Shown here one piece after another: positions 13,571 to 53,209 of a stretch of 64,000 bases of DNA (positions are counted from its first letter, which is position 1; every line of letters begins with the position of its first letter). The notes below the pieces were generated by a model, which saw only the letters and a list, made by a program, of their open reading frames with translations, did not search any database and had not been told where the DNA came from. Made by a program: the position numbers and the translations under genes. Source of the stretch: Apteryx mantelli (lineage: Eukaryota > Chordata > Aves > Apterygiformes > Apterygidae). The stretch is from NCBI RefSeq assembly GCF_036417845.1, contig NC_089981.1:61008768-61072767 (forward strand). The letters run 5' to 3'.

Positions 13571-15065
13571 GTTTTTTGCTTCCATGTACTGGAGGGATGT
13601 GAACCTTTAAATCCTCACAAGGTGCAGGCATTACAGTGCTCAGTGCTGCAGTGCCCAGCAGCTATGCCTTCAGTTCCCATCGCAGGCTTCATCCCTAAGC
13701 ACTGACACATAAGAGCTGGACACATCTGACTGCTGTGTCAGCTAGCAGGGTAAGCACGCAGCCACCTAGGCCAGGAAATACCAAAGACGGTGCCCCCTTT
13801 CTGCACACCTCCTGTCCAGCTTGCAGCCCTGGGCCGGGCGCTTCTCTGAAACTGCGATTCGTGACCTCCCCGTGCAGGGTGTTTATCGCTGTGCTGCTGG
13901 CTTGGCCCTCACAAAGCTTCATGTAGCTGCGTAACGATCTCTTTTGAAAAAGGATGGCTGGAGGATGGCTCCACTTCCTTCTGCCCGGTATCCTGATGGG
14001 AACTATGAATTAAACCCTCTCTGCCAGCAGAAAGAGCCAAGCCTGTGAAGGGTGTCCATTGCTCCGCATTGCAGCCCCCTACACTAGTCAACAGCTGGAG
14101 CAACCATAGTACCACAAGGACTGTGGTCTGGGGGCAATAACGCCACACAGATGCATCTCAGCGGTTGCAGCAAGCCCTGCTGTCGTCTGTAATGCTGCTG
14201 TGGGGGCAACACACCAGACACAGCACACGCTGGGGAGAGTGGCATGAAGATACCGCGAAGAGAGCTCCGTGCAGGCTGCCACAGCAAAGCTGTGCCCCTG
14301 GTGCTGCACAAACTTGTACATCCTGCTCTGTACAATATGCTCGCAAATCCATGCATATTTAAGCATAGCAAAAACAGCTTGCCCCAGCACCCCCCATAGC
14401 ATTATAGAGCAAACAGGGCTTCCGACAGCTTTTCCCTCCTCTCTGAAACAATGTTGTCCCTTCTGCCATTTATTTGCCAACTGAGGTAGTGACTGGATAC
14501 CTTGGATGGTGATTTCTCAGTTAAGATTTTTCTGTATGGCACACAGCATTACTGTGTTTGAAAGATCATGCAGCAATAATGTTTGATAGATCATGGGGGG
14601 AATAAGGGACCAGGAAAATGCTTTAAGTCCACAGTTCTGGAGGTTATTAAACAGTAACAGCTATATTGGAGAATATAAAAGTGGTAAGGCTTGTAAGGGA
14701 AGATAGTATTTTTTTATTAATCAAACTGATACAGTTGAGGAAAAGGACATATTCAGGCACAGAAACCTTTCTGTTTAAATGCATTGGCTCTACTGTTTGG
14801 AAATCTTATTTCCCTTAAGTGCTCTAGTTTCAAGATCAGTTCTGATTTCACTACTCTGTAGGTGTTTTAGCACAAGCATCTCAATAGTTACGAGCTGAGA
14901 ACCTTTCAAATTTAAAGAACTTAAGAATATCTGCCTGCAGTCACAAGTGATCTTCAAATGTTCCTTTAGCTTGGACTAATACTCTCAACAAGGTCTTGCT
15001 CTCCACGTGTAACCACCCATAGAGCAGACTGCCAAGAGCCAGCCAGCTCAACAGTTTGCCAAGGT

Positions 15066-15097
15066 CGTGGGACAAGGCAGCCGTGGGACAAGGCAGC
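15066..15097. repeat. perfect tandem duplication, 2 x 16 bases
   Basis: CGTGGGACAAGGCAGC is repeated exactly at 15066-15081 and 15082-15097, downstream of EGLN3. Confidence 0.9.
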
Positions 15098-15920
15098 CGC
15101 GGTCTCATCTGACTTGCCCTCCCGCAAAAACAGGCTGCAGGATGCTGGCTTGAGCAGGGTCCACAAATTGCCTCCACTCTTGCCCATAGCAGGAAGATCT
15201 ACCACTTGGCTATCCAGCAGAGGAAGAGACCTGTGTGCTGGCATTGACTAGGTTTGACAGCATGTGAGAATTGCTTTGGATACTGCGGTTCCCCTATTGT
15301 AGAGTTTATTTAAGGTCTCCAGCATTGTTTAAAGTAAGTACGCATACAGATGAAATTATCCCCTCTTTCCATAAGACAGATAAAAACTTTTTTCTAACTA
15401 TGTTTTGTGAAAGAGGATGGGAGTTTCTCTAGGTCCCTGATATGGGAATATTCCAGAGAGATGAAATTATGTGGGGAAGGGAACCAATTTTACTAATCTC
15501 TCTCCCACTGTCTTGCTGCTTTTTAATTTTCACTTCAACCTCTGATATTAGATGCATTCTCAAGAGTCATGGGAATTCTCAGTGCAAGTATATTTAGCCA
15601 TACTCCTTTGGGTGGGTGGGGGGAGGGAAGAGACCCCTAAATAGCTGTAAGATAACAATTTACTATAAGCATATTTGCTTGGAGAAAGTTTATTCAGAGT
15701 TCAGAGGAAAGACAACCAAGTTTTTGGCAGCTGGATGGCCAATGGCCAGCTTCATTTAGAGCTGTCTCTACAAGCTTTTACTCAATAAGGAGCAAATTCA
15801 GAAGAGTGACCCTTTTGCTATCCCTTGGTCTTCTCTCTGTGTGCTGAGGACTCCTCAGTGTAAATTAAATGTTTAAAGAAAGTGTCAAATTATCTAGATT
15901 CCCCCCCCCTTTAACTAAAT

Positions 15921-15950
15921 TTTATATATATACATATATGTATGTATAAA
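15921..15950. repeat. AT-rich (TA/TATG) microsatellite
   Basis: TATATATATACATATATGTATGTATA-type simple sequence; intergenic. A nine-C run lies just before it. Confidence 0.85.
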
Positions 15951-16574
15951 AAATCTCAAATCCAAGCCCTACACAATAGAAAGCCTGTTTTAATGAGGGG
16001 GTGGGAGGGGGGAGGTGAGGGCATTCCCACCATTCACAGCACTGCAAAAGAATGAAAAGAGTGCACAGTGCTTTAACAGACGAGGGAAAATGTCCTGGCT
16101 TTCATTCAACTTCAGTGGTAGTGGAAATGGGGAGAAGCCTTCCCCACTGCTGCGGGAGAAGACTGTGGGACTTGGTGTGGAAAAGTAGCAGGGGAGGATG
16201 TGAACTCTGTTAAAAATAAAACTTATCAGATGACAATTGAATCCCGAGAATGTTATCTGGCCCCACAGGAGCATGAAAACAAATAGGCATTTGAAGAAGA
16301 GGGTAGCTAGCAAGGTGAATAACTTTAAAATAGCAGGAAGTGACCAAGGAAATGTGCCAAGCTGATGGAAACACACGGAGCTCCCCAGGGATGGCCCAGC
16401 ACAGCAGCAGCTGCCAATTACAGCATCGCCGCTGCTCCAGGCCACCACATCTCATGCAGCTACATGGCACCGCACGCTCCCTCCACAACCCCAGCCATGG
16501 TAAGACACAGGACTGAAAACATTTGCACAGCACAATGTTTAACATGACCCAGTGTTTATTGACTCCTGTGAGAG

Positions 16575-16602
16575 TTTTTCTTTTTCTTTTTTTTTTTTTT
16601 TT
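16575..16602. repeat. T-rich low-complexity tract
   Basis: TTTTTC units followed by a long T run, next to a minus-strand AATAAA at 16555-16560. Confidence 0.85.
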
Positions 16603-17531
16603 AAGTAACAAGAACACAAATGTGATGGTAAAATACTATTACATGTTTCCATAACAATCCAACGCAAAGTGCCAGAATTGTTGACCAGCATACAACCTGA
16701 CAAGAGAAGATGTAGTCGTAACTCACTCTCAGATATCTGCTGGGAGTACACCACAGTCAAAATAAAACTAGTTATTTGCCTGCAAATAGATACATTTTCC
16801 TCTAGATGCAAGTGGTGTTAGAGCCAGCTATTTTGCAACAACAAAAAATGTATAATATATTCCAACATTTTAAAAACTCAACAGGAATGGACTAAAACTG
16901 TTTAGAGATATAAGAAAAAGAAACAGATCCGATCTTCTCAGATGCTACTTTGCAGAGGCCATTCTTCACAGAACCAAAAATAAGCTACAGAAAATAAGAT
17001 TTATTAGAGGCTACTTTGCTCAAAAGGCCAGCAAGTCTGTGGTTACAGGTTTAGGAATACAAATAGTCTCTTGATTTTCAGTACTGCCTCCTGCCTTTTT
17101 TCCTCCCCACACAACAAATGCCGCCTATTGGAAATTGTGGCTTGGTGGCTCTGCGTATCTTCCAGTACTCCCTAATTTGACATGCAATTGCATTTGGAAA
17201 GGCAACCTTATTTCTTAAAGAGCCATGGAAAAACTTGCATGACATGCACAATTGGCATATAACAGCTTCATAGATATGAATGAAGGCACATATAAGTCTT
17301 TCACAACTGAGTGACAAATGCTGTTTAGCCATAGATGTTTCAAACGCTTGCTATGAAGACACAAAACCCAAAGCTGGAAGGAATCTCCTTGAAACGCCCC
17401 CTGTACTGAAGCACTTTGCTGCCCACACAGTTCTTAAGATAATTTCAGTCTCTGAGTAGTTTGCAACATTTCAGAGACAGGTAAGCGAAATCTATGTAGA
17501 AAACATCAAAATTGTGGAATGTCCAAACATT

Positions 17532-17564
17532 CCCCCCCCCCAAAAAAAAAAAAAAAAAAAAAAA
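17532..17564. repeat. C10-A23 homopolymer pair
   Basis: Ten C followed directly by 23 A on the plus strand, just beyond the favoured EGLN3 polyadenylation site. Confidence 0.95.
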
Positions 17565-17792
17565 GCAACCTACAATGTCTCCAAAGAGATCTTCCCATTG
17601 ATCTGGAAAAGGGGTAAAGGTCTGGAATGGAGGCAGAGGAACTGGTTTCAAAATCCTGTGCCCTCAGCTTCTTGATGTTTAATTATACATGTTAACAAAG
17701 ACAAAAAAAAAAAATGCTCTCTGCCACAGAGCAATTGCTTTCAGTCCTCTATCTAGATCAGGAAGATATAGGCTAAAAATGAAAATATATAC

Positions 17793-17798
17793 TTTATT
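17793..17798 (-). terminator. EGLN3: candidate polyadenylation signal AATAAA for EGLN3
   Basis: The minus strand reads TGTAAATAAAGTATATA followed by a T-rich stretch, a usual cleavage/polyadenylation context. It lies about 2.5 kb past the stop. A nearer signal at 19854-19859 could give a shorter form. Confidence 0.45.
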
Positions 17799-19853
17799 TA
17801 CAATAAATGCATCTATACTGTTCCACTCTCCATACACCAACTGTGTTGCTGACCACTTCTGATGTTAGATGGCAGCAATAGTGGTAACCAAAGTACCTTT
17901 CTTTCCCAAACTTTATATAAGTCCTTTCCCCTCCTGCCCTATCATTTGTCCATTGTTCAAGGCTCCAGTGAGTACTAACCTATCTTTCTAGTGCACTGTT
18001 AAGTTTACAATTTCCAAAGACAAAGCAAGATTTGGTTTGCTTTGTTTTAACTGTCTTTGCCCCTTTTAAAACCTTGTAGGAGTTTTTAAAATGTACATGT
18101 CATTACCAACTTTGCATAGCAATAAAACAGGTTAGGATTCTTTTTTTCCGCCTTTTAAATAACGATGCTGCAGCTGCCCTTCACAGAGAATTCAAAACCT
18201 ACCACCTTTCCTGGGTTACTGCTTGCTCTTGGGTAAATAATCTAACTTTTTCCTCTTTCTCCTCCCACACAAATATTGGAGAATGAGAATTTCAAGTCAT
18301 CATTACAATTCCTTCAAGTTTATGTTGTGCTATTTAGCTATATCCATAGTGGAATAATGTTTTTTCTTTCAAACATAAAAGGAGAATTACCAGATTATTG
18401 GTCTTCTAGTCTTGAGTCCTAAAACTAAATCTGTCGCACGAGTTCCCTCATTATTCCCCTCTTAAGGGGCACAGTGGTCAAGCTAAAGTCTTATCCAAAT
18501 GACCATAGCTGTATCTCAGCAAATACTAGTGTATTTACATTCAGAATTCAAGAAGAAACTAAAGGATGCCCCTCTTCTTTTGAGGGACAAAACTGCTTAA
18601 GTCCTCCTCCATTTCTTTTACCATATTTTATGTCAGGAAAGTTGTTTCTTTTCTGTCTTATACAGCTGTTACACATCTGTTGCTAATGTTTAACAGTTTG
18701 CCATTGCACATTACCTAGTCATCCCCTGGCTCAAATGCAACAGAGGTGGCCCCCAGGCCCATTACTGGCATGACAGCCCCACACAGCGTGATGCACTGAT
18801 TCAGGGACTAGCGGGGCAGACAGACCATGCAACTTGGCCACTGTGGCACAGAAAAATATAGGACACTGGAGAGGGCATATCTGAAATAGTTGGTAGGGTC
18901 TGGCATACACGGGCAACATGGAATAAAAACAAGTGTAAGGGCATGTGTATACAGTGAGAGTATTAGGTTGAGAATAATTAGTGCGAGTGATAAATATGTC
19001 CACTGCTAGCTCTCAGCTTCATTAAGAGCTATTCTGAACTGCGTACTAAGTGCTGGCTGTAGAAGCTTAGGCAGATTGGAGATAACTCACAAGTTACTCA
19101 CAGAGGGTAATAAGTTTAAAAAAAAGGGAGGGAGGAGGGGAAAACGTGCATTTGAATAACTGTCATTTGTGTCACAAAAATGTCATTTGAATAACTCTAA
19201 TCCTTGGTATATCTCATTGCTCAAACACAACAGAAGTAGTTACCTGGTGTAACAGACCAATTGAAACAGAATCACTGTTTCATTCAAATTACATACACAT
19301 GCAAATAAAGTTACAGAGTGTGTGAACTTAGGATAAGCAGCACAGAAATCAAGTCCAAGTCGATCATTGTTTATCATACATTTGTCAGGCTGCCAGAGAT
19401 ATCTTTTCCTCTCAGATTCACATTTGTATCATACAAAATAGAGTAGATGGAGAAGCTATTAAAATAACATTTAATTCCACATACTGTCAGCCTTCAGGAC
19501 CAATGCATTGTGTGCCATCAGCCTTCCAAGTTTACCAGCTGCTTTACCAAACAAACTGAAAATAGAAAACATACAATCAATCCAGCTCAGAACAGAAAGG
19601 AAACGTTTTTACAAAATTGTAAAACTACTTCCCCCTCAGTCTTGAGACTGAAAGGGCAGTGCAACTGCACAGCTATGACTTGACTTGAAAAGTGAACAAA
19701 ATCCAGTAAATGTGATGACTATCTAGACAAAAGTCTATTTGGAAAGTCATGCTATAGGAGAGCTAAGCCAATGTTTTGTGCAGCAAGTGATGAACAGTCC
19801 ATCACTGGGTCCATGTGGGGCATTACAGAAGAATACGCTCTACAAAAACCCAG

Positions 19854-19859
19854 TTTATT
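19854..19859 (-). terminator. EGLN3: candidate proximal polyadenylation signal AATAAA
   Basis: A canonical hexamer on the minus strand about 460 bases after the EGLN3 stop codon. It would produce a short 3' UTR. Use is not shown by sequence alone. Confidence 0.3.
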
Positions 19860-20067
19860 TTCACATTTCCAATACCTCTCCTTGCCCATCAGCAGTCTGC
19901 CACAGATTTTAAACTTGTAAAGCTCCTTCCCACTGAACTAGATTCCACACACCCCATAAAGTGCAAATAAGACTCATGTTTTTCCCACTAGTTCCAACGA
20001 TTGTTATCTTGGTCACTAGAGTGATCAAAAGCCAGTTGGCTGAGCCACTACCATTAGGCTTAGAGGG

Positions 20068-20088
20068 TTTTTTTTTTTTTTTTTTTTT
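20068..20088. repeat. poly(T) tract of 21 in EGLN3 3' UTR
   Basis: 21 T on the plus strand, so an A21 run in the transcript about 230 bases after the stop. Internal oligo-dT priming here could create false transcript ends. Confidence 0.9.
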
Positions 20089-20319
20089 AATTAAAACCCT
20101 GGTTACTTTTTCCAGCAAAAGCCAAACAGAAAATAAGGGTTCCTTCTGCCAGATGCAGACACGACAGGAGGCTTCCTTAAGTACCATCAAAGTAAGATGC
20201 ACATGCTAGACAGACACAACCAGTGTATTCTCGTGCTTAACAAGAATGTGCCACGGTTCACTGGAAATGGAAGTCATCTTTGGGATCTTATTTCACATAA
20301 AGAGTTCAGAAACAGTTGA

Positions 20320-47359
<27,040 letters not shown>

Positions 47360-47685
47360 GGCGCCGCGGCGCCCGGGCTCGCCGCTGCCCCGCCGGCGCC
47401 CACGTGGGCGGGCGATGCCCGCCGGGCCACCGCCGGCGCGGGGCCGAGCCGGCGCTGCGGCGGCAGCCGCGGCGCGGGGTCGGGAGAGGCGCGGAAAAAC
47501 TTTCGCGGCGGCGGGCTGCGCTCCGCTCCGCGGCCGGGCAGCCTGCGGCGCCGGGCCGCGCCGGGCACCGGGGGGCACGACGCCGGGGCTGCCGGAGCCC
47601 GCTCCGCCGGCCGCCGTCTGACCAACGTGCGCGACCTACCCTGCGCTGGCGCTCGGGACCGCGCCGGCACCCCCGGACGTACCGG
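47360..47685 (-). other. EGLN3: EGLN3 5' untranslated region (start inferred)
   Basis: GC-rich leader between the inferred start site and the ATG. The start is placed about 30 bases below the TATA-like box at 47711-47717. This gives a leader of about 320 bases, similar to the human transcript as I recall it. No in-frame ATG lies between the stop at 47636-47638 and the real start. A 14-base palindrome with a CACGTG core lies at 47397-47410. Confidence 0.55.
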
Positions 47686-47710
47686 CGGGGCGGCAGATGG
47701 CCCCGCGCTG

Positions 47711-47717
47711 TTTAATA
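47711..47717 (-). promoter_or_regulatory. EGLN3: TATA-like box (TATTAAA) of EGLN3
   Basis: The minus strand reads GGCGTATTAAACAGCGCG, a lone AT-rich heptamer in CpG-island sequence. It lies about 350 bases before the ATG, at the right distance for a leader like the human one. It is an inferred core promoter element. Confidence 0.5.
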
Positions 47718-47724
47718 CGCCTGC

Positions 47725-47731
47725 TACGTGC
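47725..47731 (+). promoter_or_regulatory. EGLN3: promoter HRE candidate (TACGTGC)
   Basis: TACGTGC matches the HIF core RCGTG in its best-known form. It sits seven bases upstream of the TATA-like box in the direction of EGLN3 transcription. Further CGTG-type sites are at 47625-47629, 47759-47764 (CACGTG) and 47942-47947 (CACGTG). The HIF link is inference from motif and gene identity. Confidence 0.45.
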
Positions 47732-47862
47732 GGGATGTGTTCTCGCTCGCCGCGGCGGCACGTGGGTGGAGCCGCTCGCCCGCCCGTCCGGCACGGCGCA
47801 GCACGGCGCCGCACCGCACGGCGCGCCCGGGGCACGCCCCGCCCCGCCTCCTGGCACGGGGA

Positions 47863-47867
47863 GCCAA
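47863..47867 (+). promoter_or_regulatory. EGLN3: CCAAT box in EGLN3 promoter
   Basis: AGCCAATCGG fits an NF-Y site. It is about 150 bases upstream of the TATA-like box and next to a GGGCGGGGC box, a usual CpG-promoter arrangement. Confidence 0.45.
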
Positions 47868-48729
47868 TCGGCTGCTCGCAGGGCGGGGCCTCCCCACCCC
47901 CCCCGGGGCGCTCCGCGGGGAGCAAGCGGCGGGGGTTTCCACACGTGCACCCGAGGAGGCGTGGTCGGCCGGCCGAGAGCCCCGCCCCCCGCCGGAGTGG
48001 GCGTGGCCCCCGCCATTGAGGAATTCTCCCCTCGCATGTCGGCGGCCACTGCAGCCTCCGAACGAGTCGTGGGCGGGGCGGGGCGGCGGGGAGGGGGGTA
48101 CGGCCCCGCCACAGACCCCGCCCCCGGGCGGTGGCTCCGCCCCTCGGGCAGCGGCCCCGGGGTTCCCGTGGCCCCGGGGCGGGCGGCGCGTCCCCAGCCT
48201 TCGCCTTTTAAGCTTCACCTCTTCCCTTTGTCTCCTGAAAAAACAGCAATGGCAGTTCCAACACCAGGCGGAAATATTTCATAAGGGAGCAGTACAGTTT
48301 TCCTGGGCGAGGAAATGTAGTGTAATTTTTTAAAAGAAAACGGTTTATGTAACAAAATAGTTCTTCCCTTAATTATTTACCCAAAGGGCCTGCCAGGCTA
48401 TTCGGCTGTGCAGGCAGGGAACGCCTCCTGAGCGGCCAGTTTGTGTGTCGCTGAGGCAACTTCATTCAAACTGTAACAAACTTCATTTTTCACTTTCTAA
48501 CGAAATCACTCGTTTGACTAGTGTAACTTATCTTTAGATAACGTTGTCACTTCACCATCCAGTGAGGAAATACAATCGCTGTCCGCATGCAGTCCTTGAC
48601 TCAATAGCATGCACTCAACTAAAAACGCCTTATGAAGAGCGAAGGGTAAATAACTACCAAACTCGCCTCACAACCTGCACCACGGCCAGGATTTGCTAAG
48701 CAAACAGAAACTCCACGGAAACCAAAACT

Positions 48730-48945
48730 GCAACGAGGGAGCGTCACGGAGTGCCGCCGCCGGCAGCTGAAACGGGGCAGAAACGCCGCCCCGCTCCGCT
48801 CCGCTCCGCACCGCACCGCCGCCCGCGCAGCGCCGCCGCCGAGCGCGCTCCCGGGGCCCCCCGCCGCGCCGCGGGTGCGCGGCTGCGAGGCGCGGGGCCG
48901 CCCCGGGCCGGGCAGCTGCGGCCCGAGCGCGCGTCACACCACAGA
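48730..48945. promoter_or_regulatory. second small CpG island upstream of EGLN3
   Basis: A very dense CpG stretch (GCCGCCGCCGAGCGCGCTC and similar) about 0.5 kb beyond the main island, separated by AT-rich sequence. It includes repeated CCGCTCCGCT/CCGCACCGCA units at about 48790-48820. It may be a divergent promoter or a distal part of the EGLN3 promoter. Confidence 0.5.
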
Positions 48946-51900
48946 AATGGCGTGCATTTCAGCTGCCTTTTAAAAGCTGGGACCCTCACATTTCACCCCC
49001 CAAAAATGCACAATCCAGGCAGGCTGTTCTCCCCGCCAGCAAGTCTCGGCGCCTGCCAGGACTGTAAGCGATCTGCACCGCTGGTGCTGCCTGAGCAGAA
49101 AACTCCAGGCCCTGCCACCCATCAGAGCGGGACAACAGCGTGTGGCCCATGTTTGGTCTCGTTGCACCCAGCACTATCCACCTTCTACTGCCTACACTAA
49201 GCACAGCTCTAGTCCACTATAGTTACTCCTTGACATCTCTCACAAGAGCCAAGTAATATTTTTACATCAGATAAATTCATAAGAAGTGCGCTATAAATTG
49301 TCAAAGGGCTTTGTTTGATTGAGATACACACTTTGCATTAAAGTGTGGTTATAATTAATAAGATACAATTCTCAGTCCTTCAATGCTTATCTGAAAAGTC
49401 AGTCAGGCATGGTAAGCTAAGAGCAGCTATAACAAGCAGTTTGGGATGCAAGATTAATCTAACTGTGAAATGTCAATGTTAAAAAATTTGGCTATATTAG
49501 GAAACATTACTGTGGCATCATTGTATTGTTTAAACATTTTGTCATGTAGAGGCCAAGACATGCCAAAATCCTTATCTTTTTCTTGTTTCCCCCCTGCCTC
49601 TTGTTTACATGTACCTGTACGTGCATGCCCGTGTGCCAGGATCAAGTACTTGTAAGGGCTGAACATCTAGCCTTGCTACCAAGTCTACTCGCCTCAAAGT
49701 GCTGCCACTTTGGGAAGCTGATGGGTGAGAGAGAGAAATGTCTTCTGGCTCTAGCTGGAGTCAGTCATTACAGCTTTGTTCTTTTCCTTTCAAGAGCATG
49801 ATGTATTTCCACTTAAGCAGATCCACATCAGAAAAGGCCATCTTAGGAGAGTCAGAGATGTGACCTGAAAGGCTCAGTTCATAGCCCCACTTGCAGAGTG
49901 ATGTTCACAGAGTTGTAAATATTTTTATTCCACAAGTGTCAAACAGTCATGTCTTCCCTAGGATGGCATCCACTGCCCCTTGCTACCATTTCTTGGTAAG
50001 TCAGGTTTTCTGGTGGAAAGTGCTTGTTTTCTTGAAGCATGAGGATGTGTTTTTCATGCCAAGCATTTGCAATAGCACTCAGAATACAATGGTGGCTGAA
50101 GCATTCAAAGATAAACTGCCAGGAGAACAAGTCCCAAGAGTGCTAATTTTATTTATTTATTTTTACTGGTGCTATTCGACTTCATCTGTCTGCCCCCTGA
50201 TTTCTGTGGTAAGGATGAGGATGACAAAAGTGTATGACAGAGATTGCAATTGATTAGGTTGCAAACTCTTTCTGCTATAGCAATAAGGAAGGACCCTTGC
50301 TGGGTCCAACCTGTATGCACGGGGAAAGTGCAAATTCATGCCTAGCCCACAGGCACTCTGCAAGAGCAATCTCATTCCCCTTCGGGGTGAAAATTGTGCC
50401 CAGGTTGAGTGGAGAGATGACAGGCTGTGATTGCAGTAACTCCCAAGCTAACCCACCGGCTTCATGAGCCCTCTGGCAATGTGGGAGGCCAACTGGTCCT
50501 CAGTGTGCACCTGTGCACAGCAGGAACCACCCAAAGGAACAGCAGAGCCACACCAGTACCAAACACTGGACCTTCCTGAGCACTGCTTGGGACCGCTCCC
50601 CAATCGTCCAAAGCTACAGCAGCTACCACAGGATGCCCTGTGACGGTGTCACGCAGGTCGTGAATCAAGGCATGGAACAGGTGTGAATAAAGCAATTCAC
50701 AGTGTCATCTGCACCTTTGGACACCCACAAGGTTTGTTTATAGTGCTGTGTATCACAGACATGAAAGGCATCACCACATTTTAATTAAAAAACTACATCT
50801 TTCAATTATATATGAGCTATCACTTTGCCTTGTAAAGTTCTGTGTATTCTTACATTGTAGAAACTTTCCCTTCTAAGAATTGATTTATTATTTTTTTTAA
50901 TTTCCATTCTAGAAACTCATTTTCAAAACTTTTGGGTACTGTATAGCTGCTGCTTGCTTCTGCCTTTACAGTACATGCTAACAAGTTCAGGAGGCAGACT
51001 AAAACATGGCGTTGTAGTGTTGGGAGAACGATCTTAAGATCTTCGCTTTAGAGGACCAGTACAATTGCAAAGTGTCGATAAAGCCTTGACACCTTGTTAC
51101 ACTCTTGTGTATTTTGTTGACAGCAGAGTTTACAGATAAACTTGTTTACATTATTTAGGGCAGAGAGTTTTACACGTTAGGATTCTTTCCCTTGGAAAGC
51201 CAGACTACTTTAATGGCAAGATCTGAACTGCAAAGTTCCAGAGACAGAGAGAGAAAGAGAAAGGAAATAAATATTCTTTACATTAATTAGAAACTGAAAA
51301 ATAGTATTTATTTTTAATACTTCATGATGTAGTTTGATGAACTGATATCTCATGATCTAGTTAAACAATAACTGAAGCCCCATGCACAAAAGGAAGTTTT
51401 CTGACCATTTCAACATGGTTATAGCATGCCAGCAAGTCCCCTCGCTGAGAGCCTGGCTTCGTTTGTAGGGGAAGGTCATAGCTGTGCTAATCAGATGCTG
51501 CCATGAATGCGTAAGATGTCACTAACCCCATCTGTCCTTCCCACTCCTCTGCTAGAGGTGACCATCCCCTCCTCCACAGGGTTGGCAGAAGGGAATGTGT
51601 TTTTGCCTCAACCACTTCAAAAGTGTGAAGTCCAGACCCTTAAAACCACCTTGACCAGCAGCATAACTAAGCCACCAGTTTTATGGGGAAGCAGCTGTGG
51701 CATCAGCACCAGGGCTGTCCCCTGCCTGCTGCACAGGCAGCAGCTTCAGGCACGGGGCAAAGCAGCGTGCAGGATCACCTGCAACTGCCACTGCGAGATT
51801 TGCCAGAGCTCATTTGTCAGCACCCTTAATATTATATTATCCTGAAAGCAGGTGCAAGGGCAAAGGTACATGTTACAGCTTGAGCTCATCTAGCAACTTG

Positions 51901-53153
51901 TGCAGCACCTTTTCCCTCTCACCCCCCCCTTTGCACTCGCTTTGGCAGTCTTTGGACTCTTCCAGAGCCAGCCCTGTTTGCTCGGGTGGCACAAAACCAA
52001 GAACAAAACGGTGAAAAAGGAGCGCTTTCTGCCAGGGCAGTGAGCAGCACTGGCTCCAGGCAGGCCCAGGAGGACCCAGGCTGCACCAAGGATGGGGCAG
52101 AGCGTGCTACCAGGGGGCCGGCAGGGCTGAGCCCCTCGGGCAGGTGCCAAAGGTTTCAGAGTTCGGCCCTAACCGGAGCCTTTTCCTCATTGCCGTGATC
52201 TTCTGGCCTGTGCTAGGATGCAGGAGGAGTTCATGAACAGGTGATAAAACGCCAGAGTACGCTTTGACTTGATGAGTTTAACTCCTGCTGAATAGAGGCT
52301 GCCTTGTTTGCTAACATGTTAACTGATGCACCAGTGAGTGTCTTCCAAATCCTAGTCTTGGAAAAAACAATGTTAAAAGTACCTTAAACCTCTAATGCTG
52401 TCAGCACCAAGGGAGCTCAGCTAGCACCAGCAAAAACTGGGCATTTTCTAGAAGTCTTTTCTTAAGTTTTCTAGTGTAAACATGGCCTTTGGGGAGATTC
52501 CTAGCTTCCTGAAGGGATTAAGCACCCCATCTTGTTTCAGCAGTCCCCAGGATGTTGAAGCTTGCTGCTTGTCCAGGCCTGTCATGCATTTCTTTTGGAG
52601 GCATGGGTTTTTGTGGCATGCTTTTAGCTGTTTGAAGCTTGGGGTGTTCAAAACTGTCCTGCAGCAAATAGACAAGTGAGCAGAACGTAAGTGAAGCAGT
52701 CAAAGGTGCATAGTAGATGCAATTAATGCACGGCCTGACAATATAGCACTTGGCAGTTTATTGCCTGGCTATCACCTATCATAATATCAACAACTTGGAA
52801 GTGAATACGGTTATAAGGGAAAAAAAGGGCAGTAAGTAAACAGCACAAAAAAGGGAAATTGTATCTAAGTAGTAAACTCTGCTGATGTAGTATTTCTGTA
52901 AAACAAAAACATCAAGTGATTATAATATGTGATTTTTAAATTGATAACATCTTTTTAGGAATCTGACTGTACAGACATCCATATATATATCTCCATGCTT
53001 TAGAGAGGTTTGTCTTACCTTTTTGATTTGGAATGATAAGTTAAGAACTGCATCTCGGACAAGTGCTTACATTTGAAAGGAGATAGAAAATTATCATAAA
53101 TAACTTCTTGACTGCATTAAAACTGTTTTTTTTTTAAATATAGATATTCCTTT

Positions 53154-53209
53154 CCAGAAACCATATCCTTTGCTATCCTTGATAGCAAAGGATATCTCAG
53201 TGTTTCTGG
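53154..53209. repeat. strong inverted repeat (hairpin)
   Basis: Perfect 15-base arms, ATATCCTTTGCTATC (53163-53177) and GATAGCAAAGGATAT (53181-53195), flank a 3-base loop. Outside them CCAGAAAC (53154-53161) pairs with GTTTCTGG (53202-53209) across a bulge of 1 versus 6 bases. It could be a foldback repeat remnant or a small hairpin RNA source. Confidence 0.7.

Larger units (their letters stand above)
1200..17770. other. intergenic region downstream of EGLN3
   Basis: I see no supported gene, RNA gene or intact transposon. It is AT-rich, with a GC-richer patch at about 2100-2590 (some CpG) and several simple tracts. Non-repetitive segments such as 4430-4750, 9540-9760 and 12540-12990 could be conserved non-coding elements. 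That is only an impression, since no alignment was possible. Confidence 0.5.
17775..20319 (-). other. EGLN3: probable EGLN3 3' untranslated region (distal end inferred)
   Basis: This is the transcript-strand sequence after the stop. AATAAA candidates on the minus strand are at 19854-19859 (short form, about 0.46 kb) and 17793-17798 (long form, about 2.5 kb). Others lie further out at 17000-17005 and 16555-16560. The 17793 site sits in TGTAAATAAAG with U-rich sequence after it, so I favour it. The end is inferred and needs transcript data. No other gene is seen in this stretch. Confidence 0.45.
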
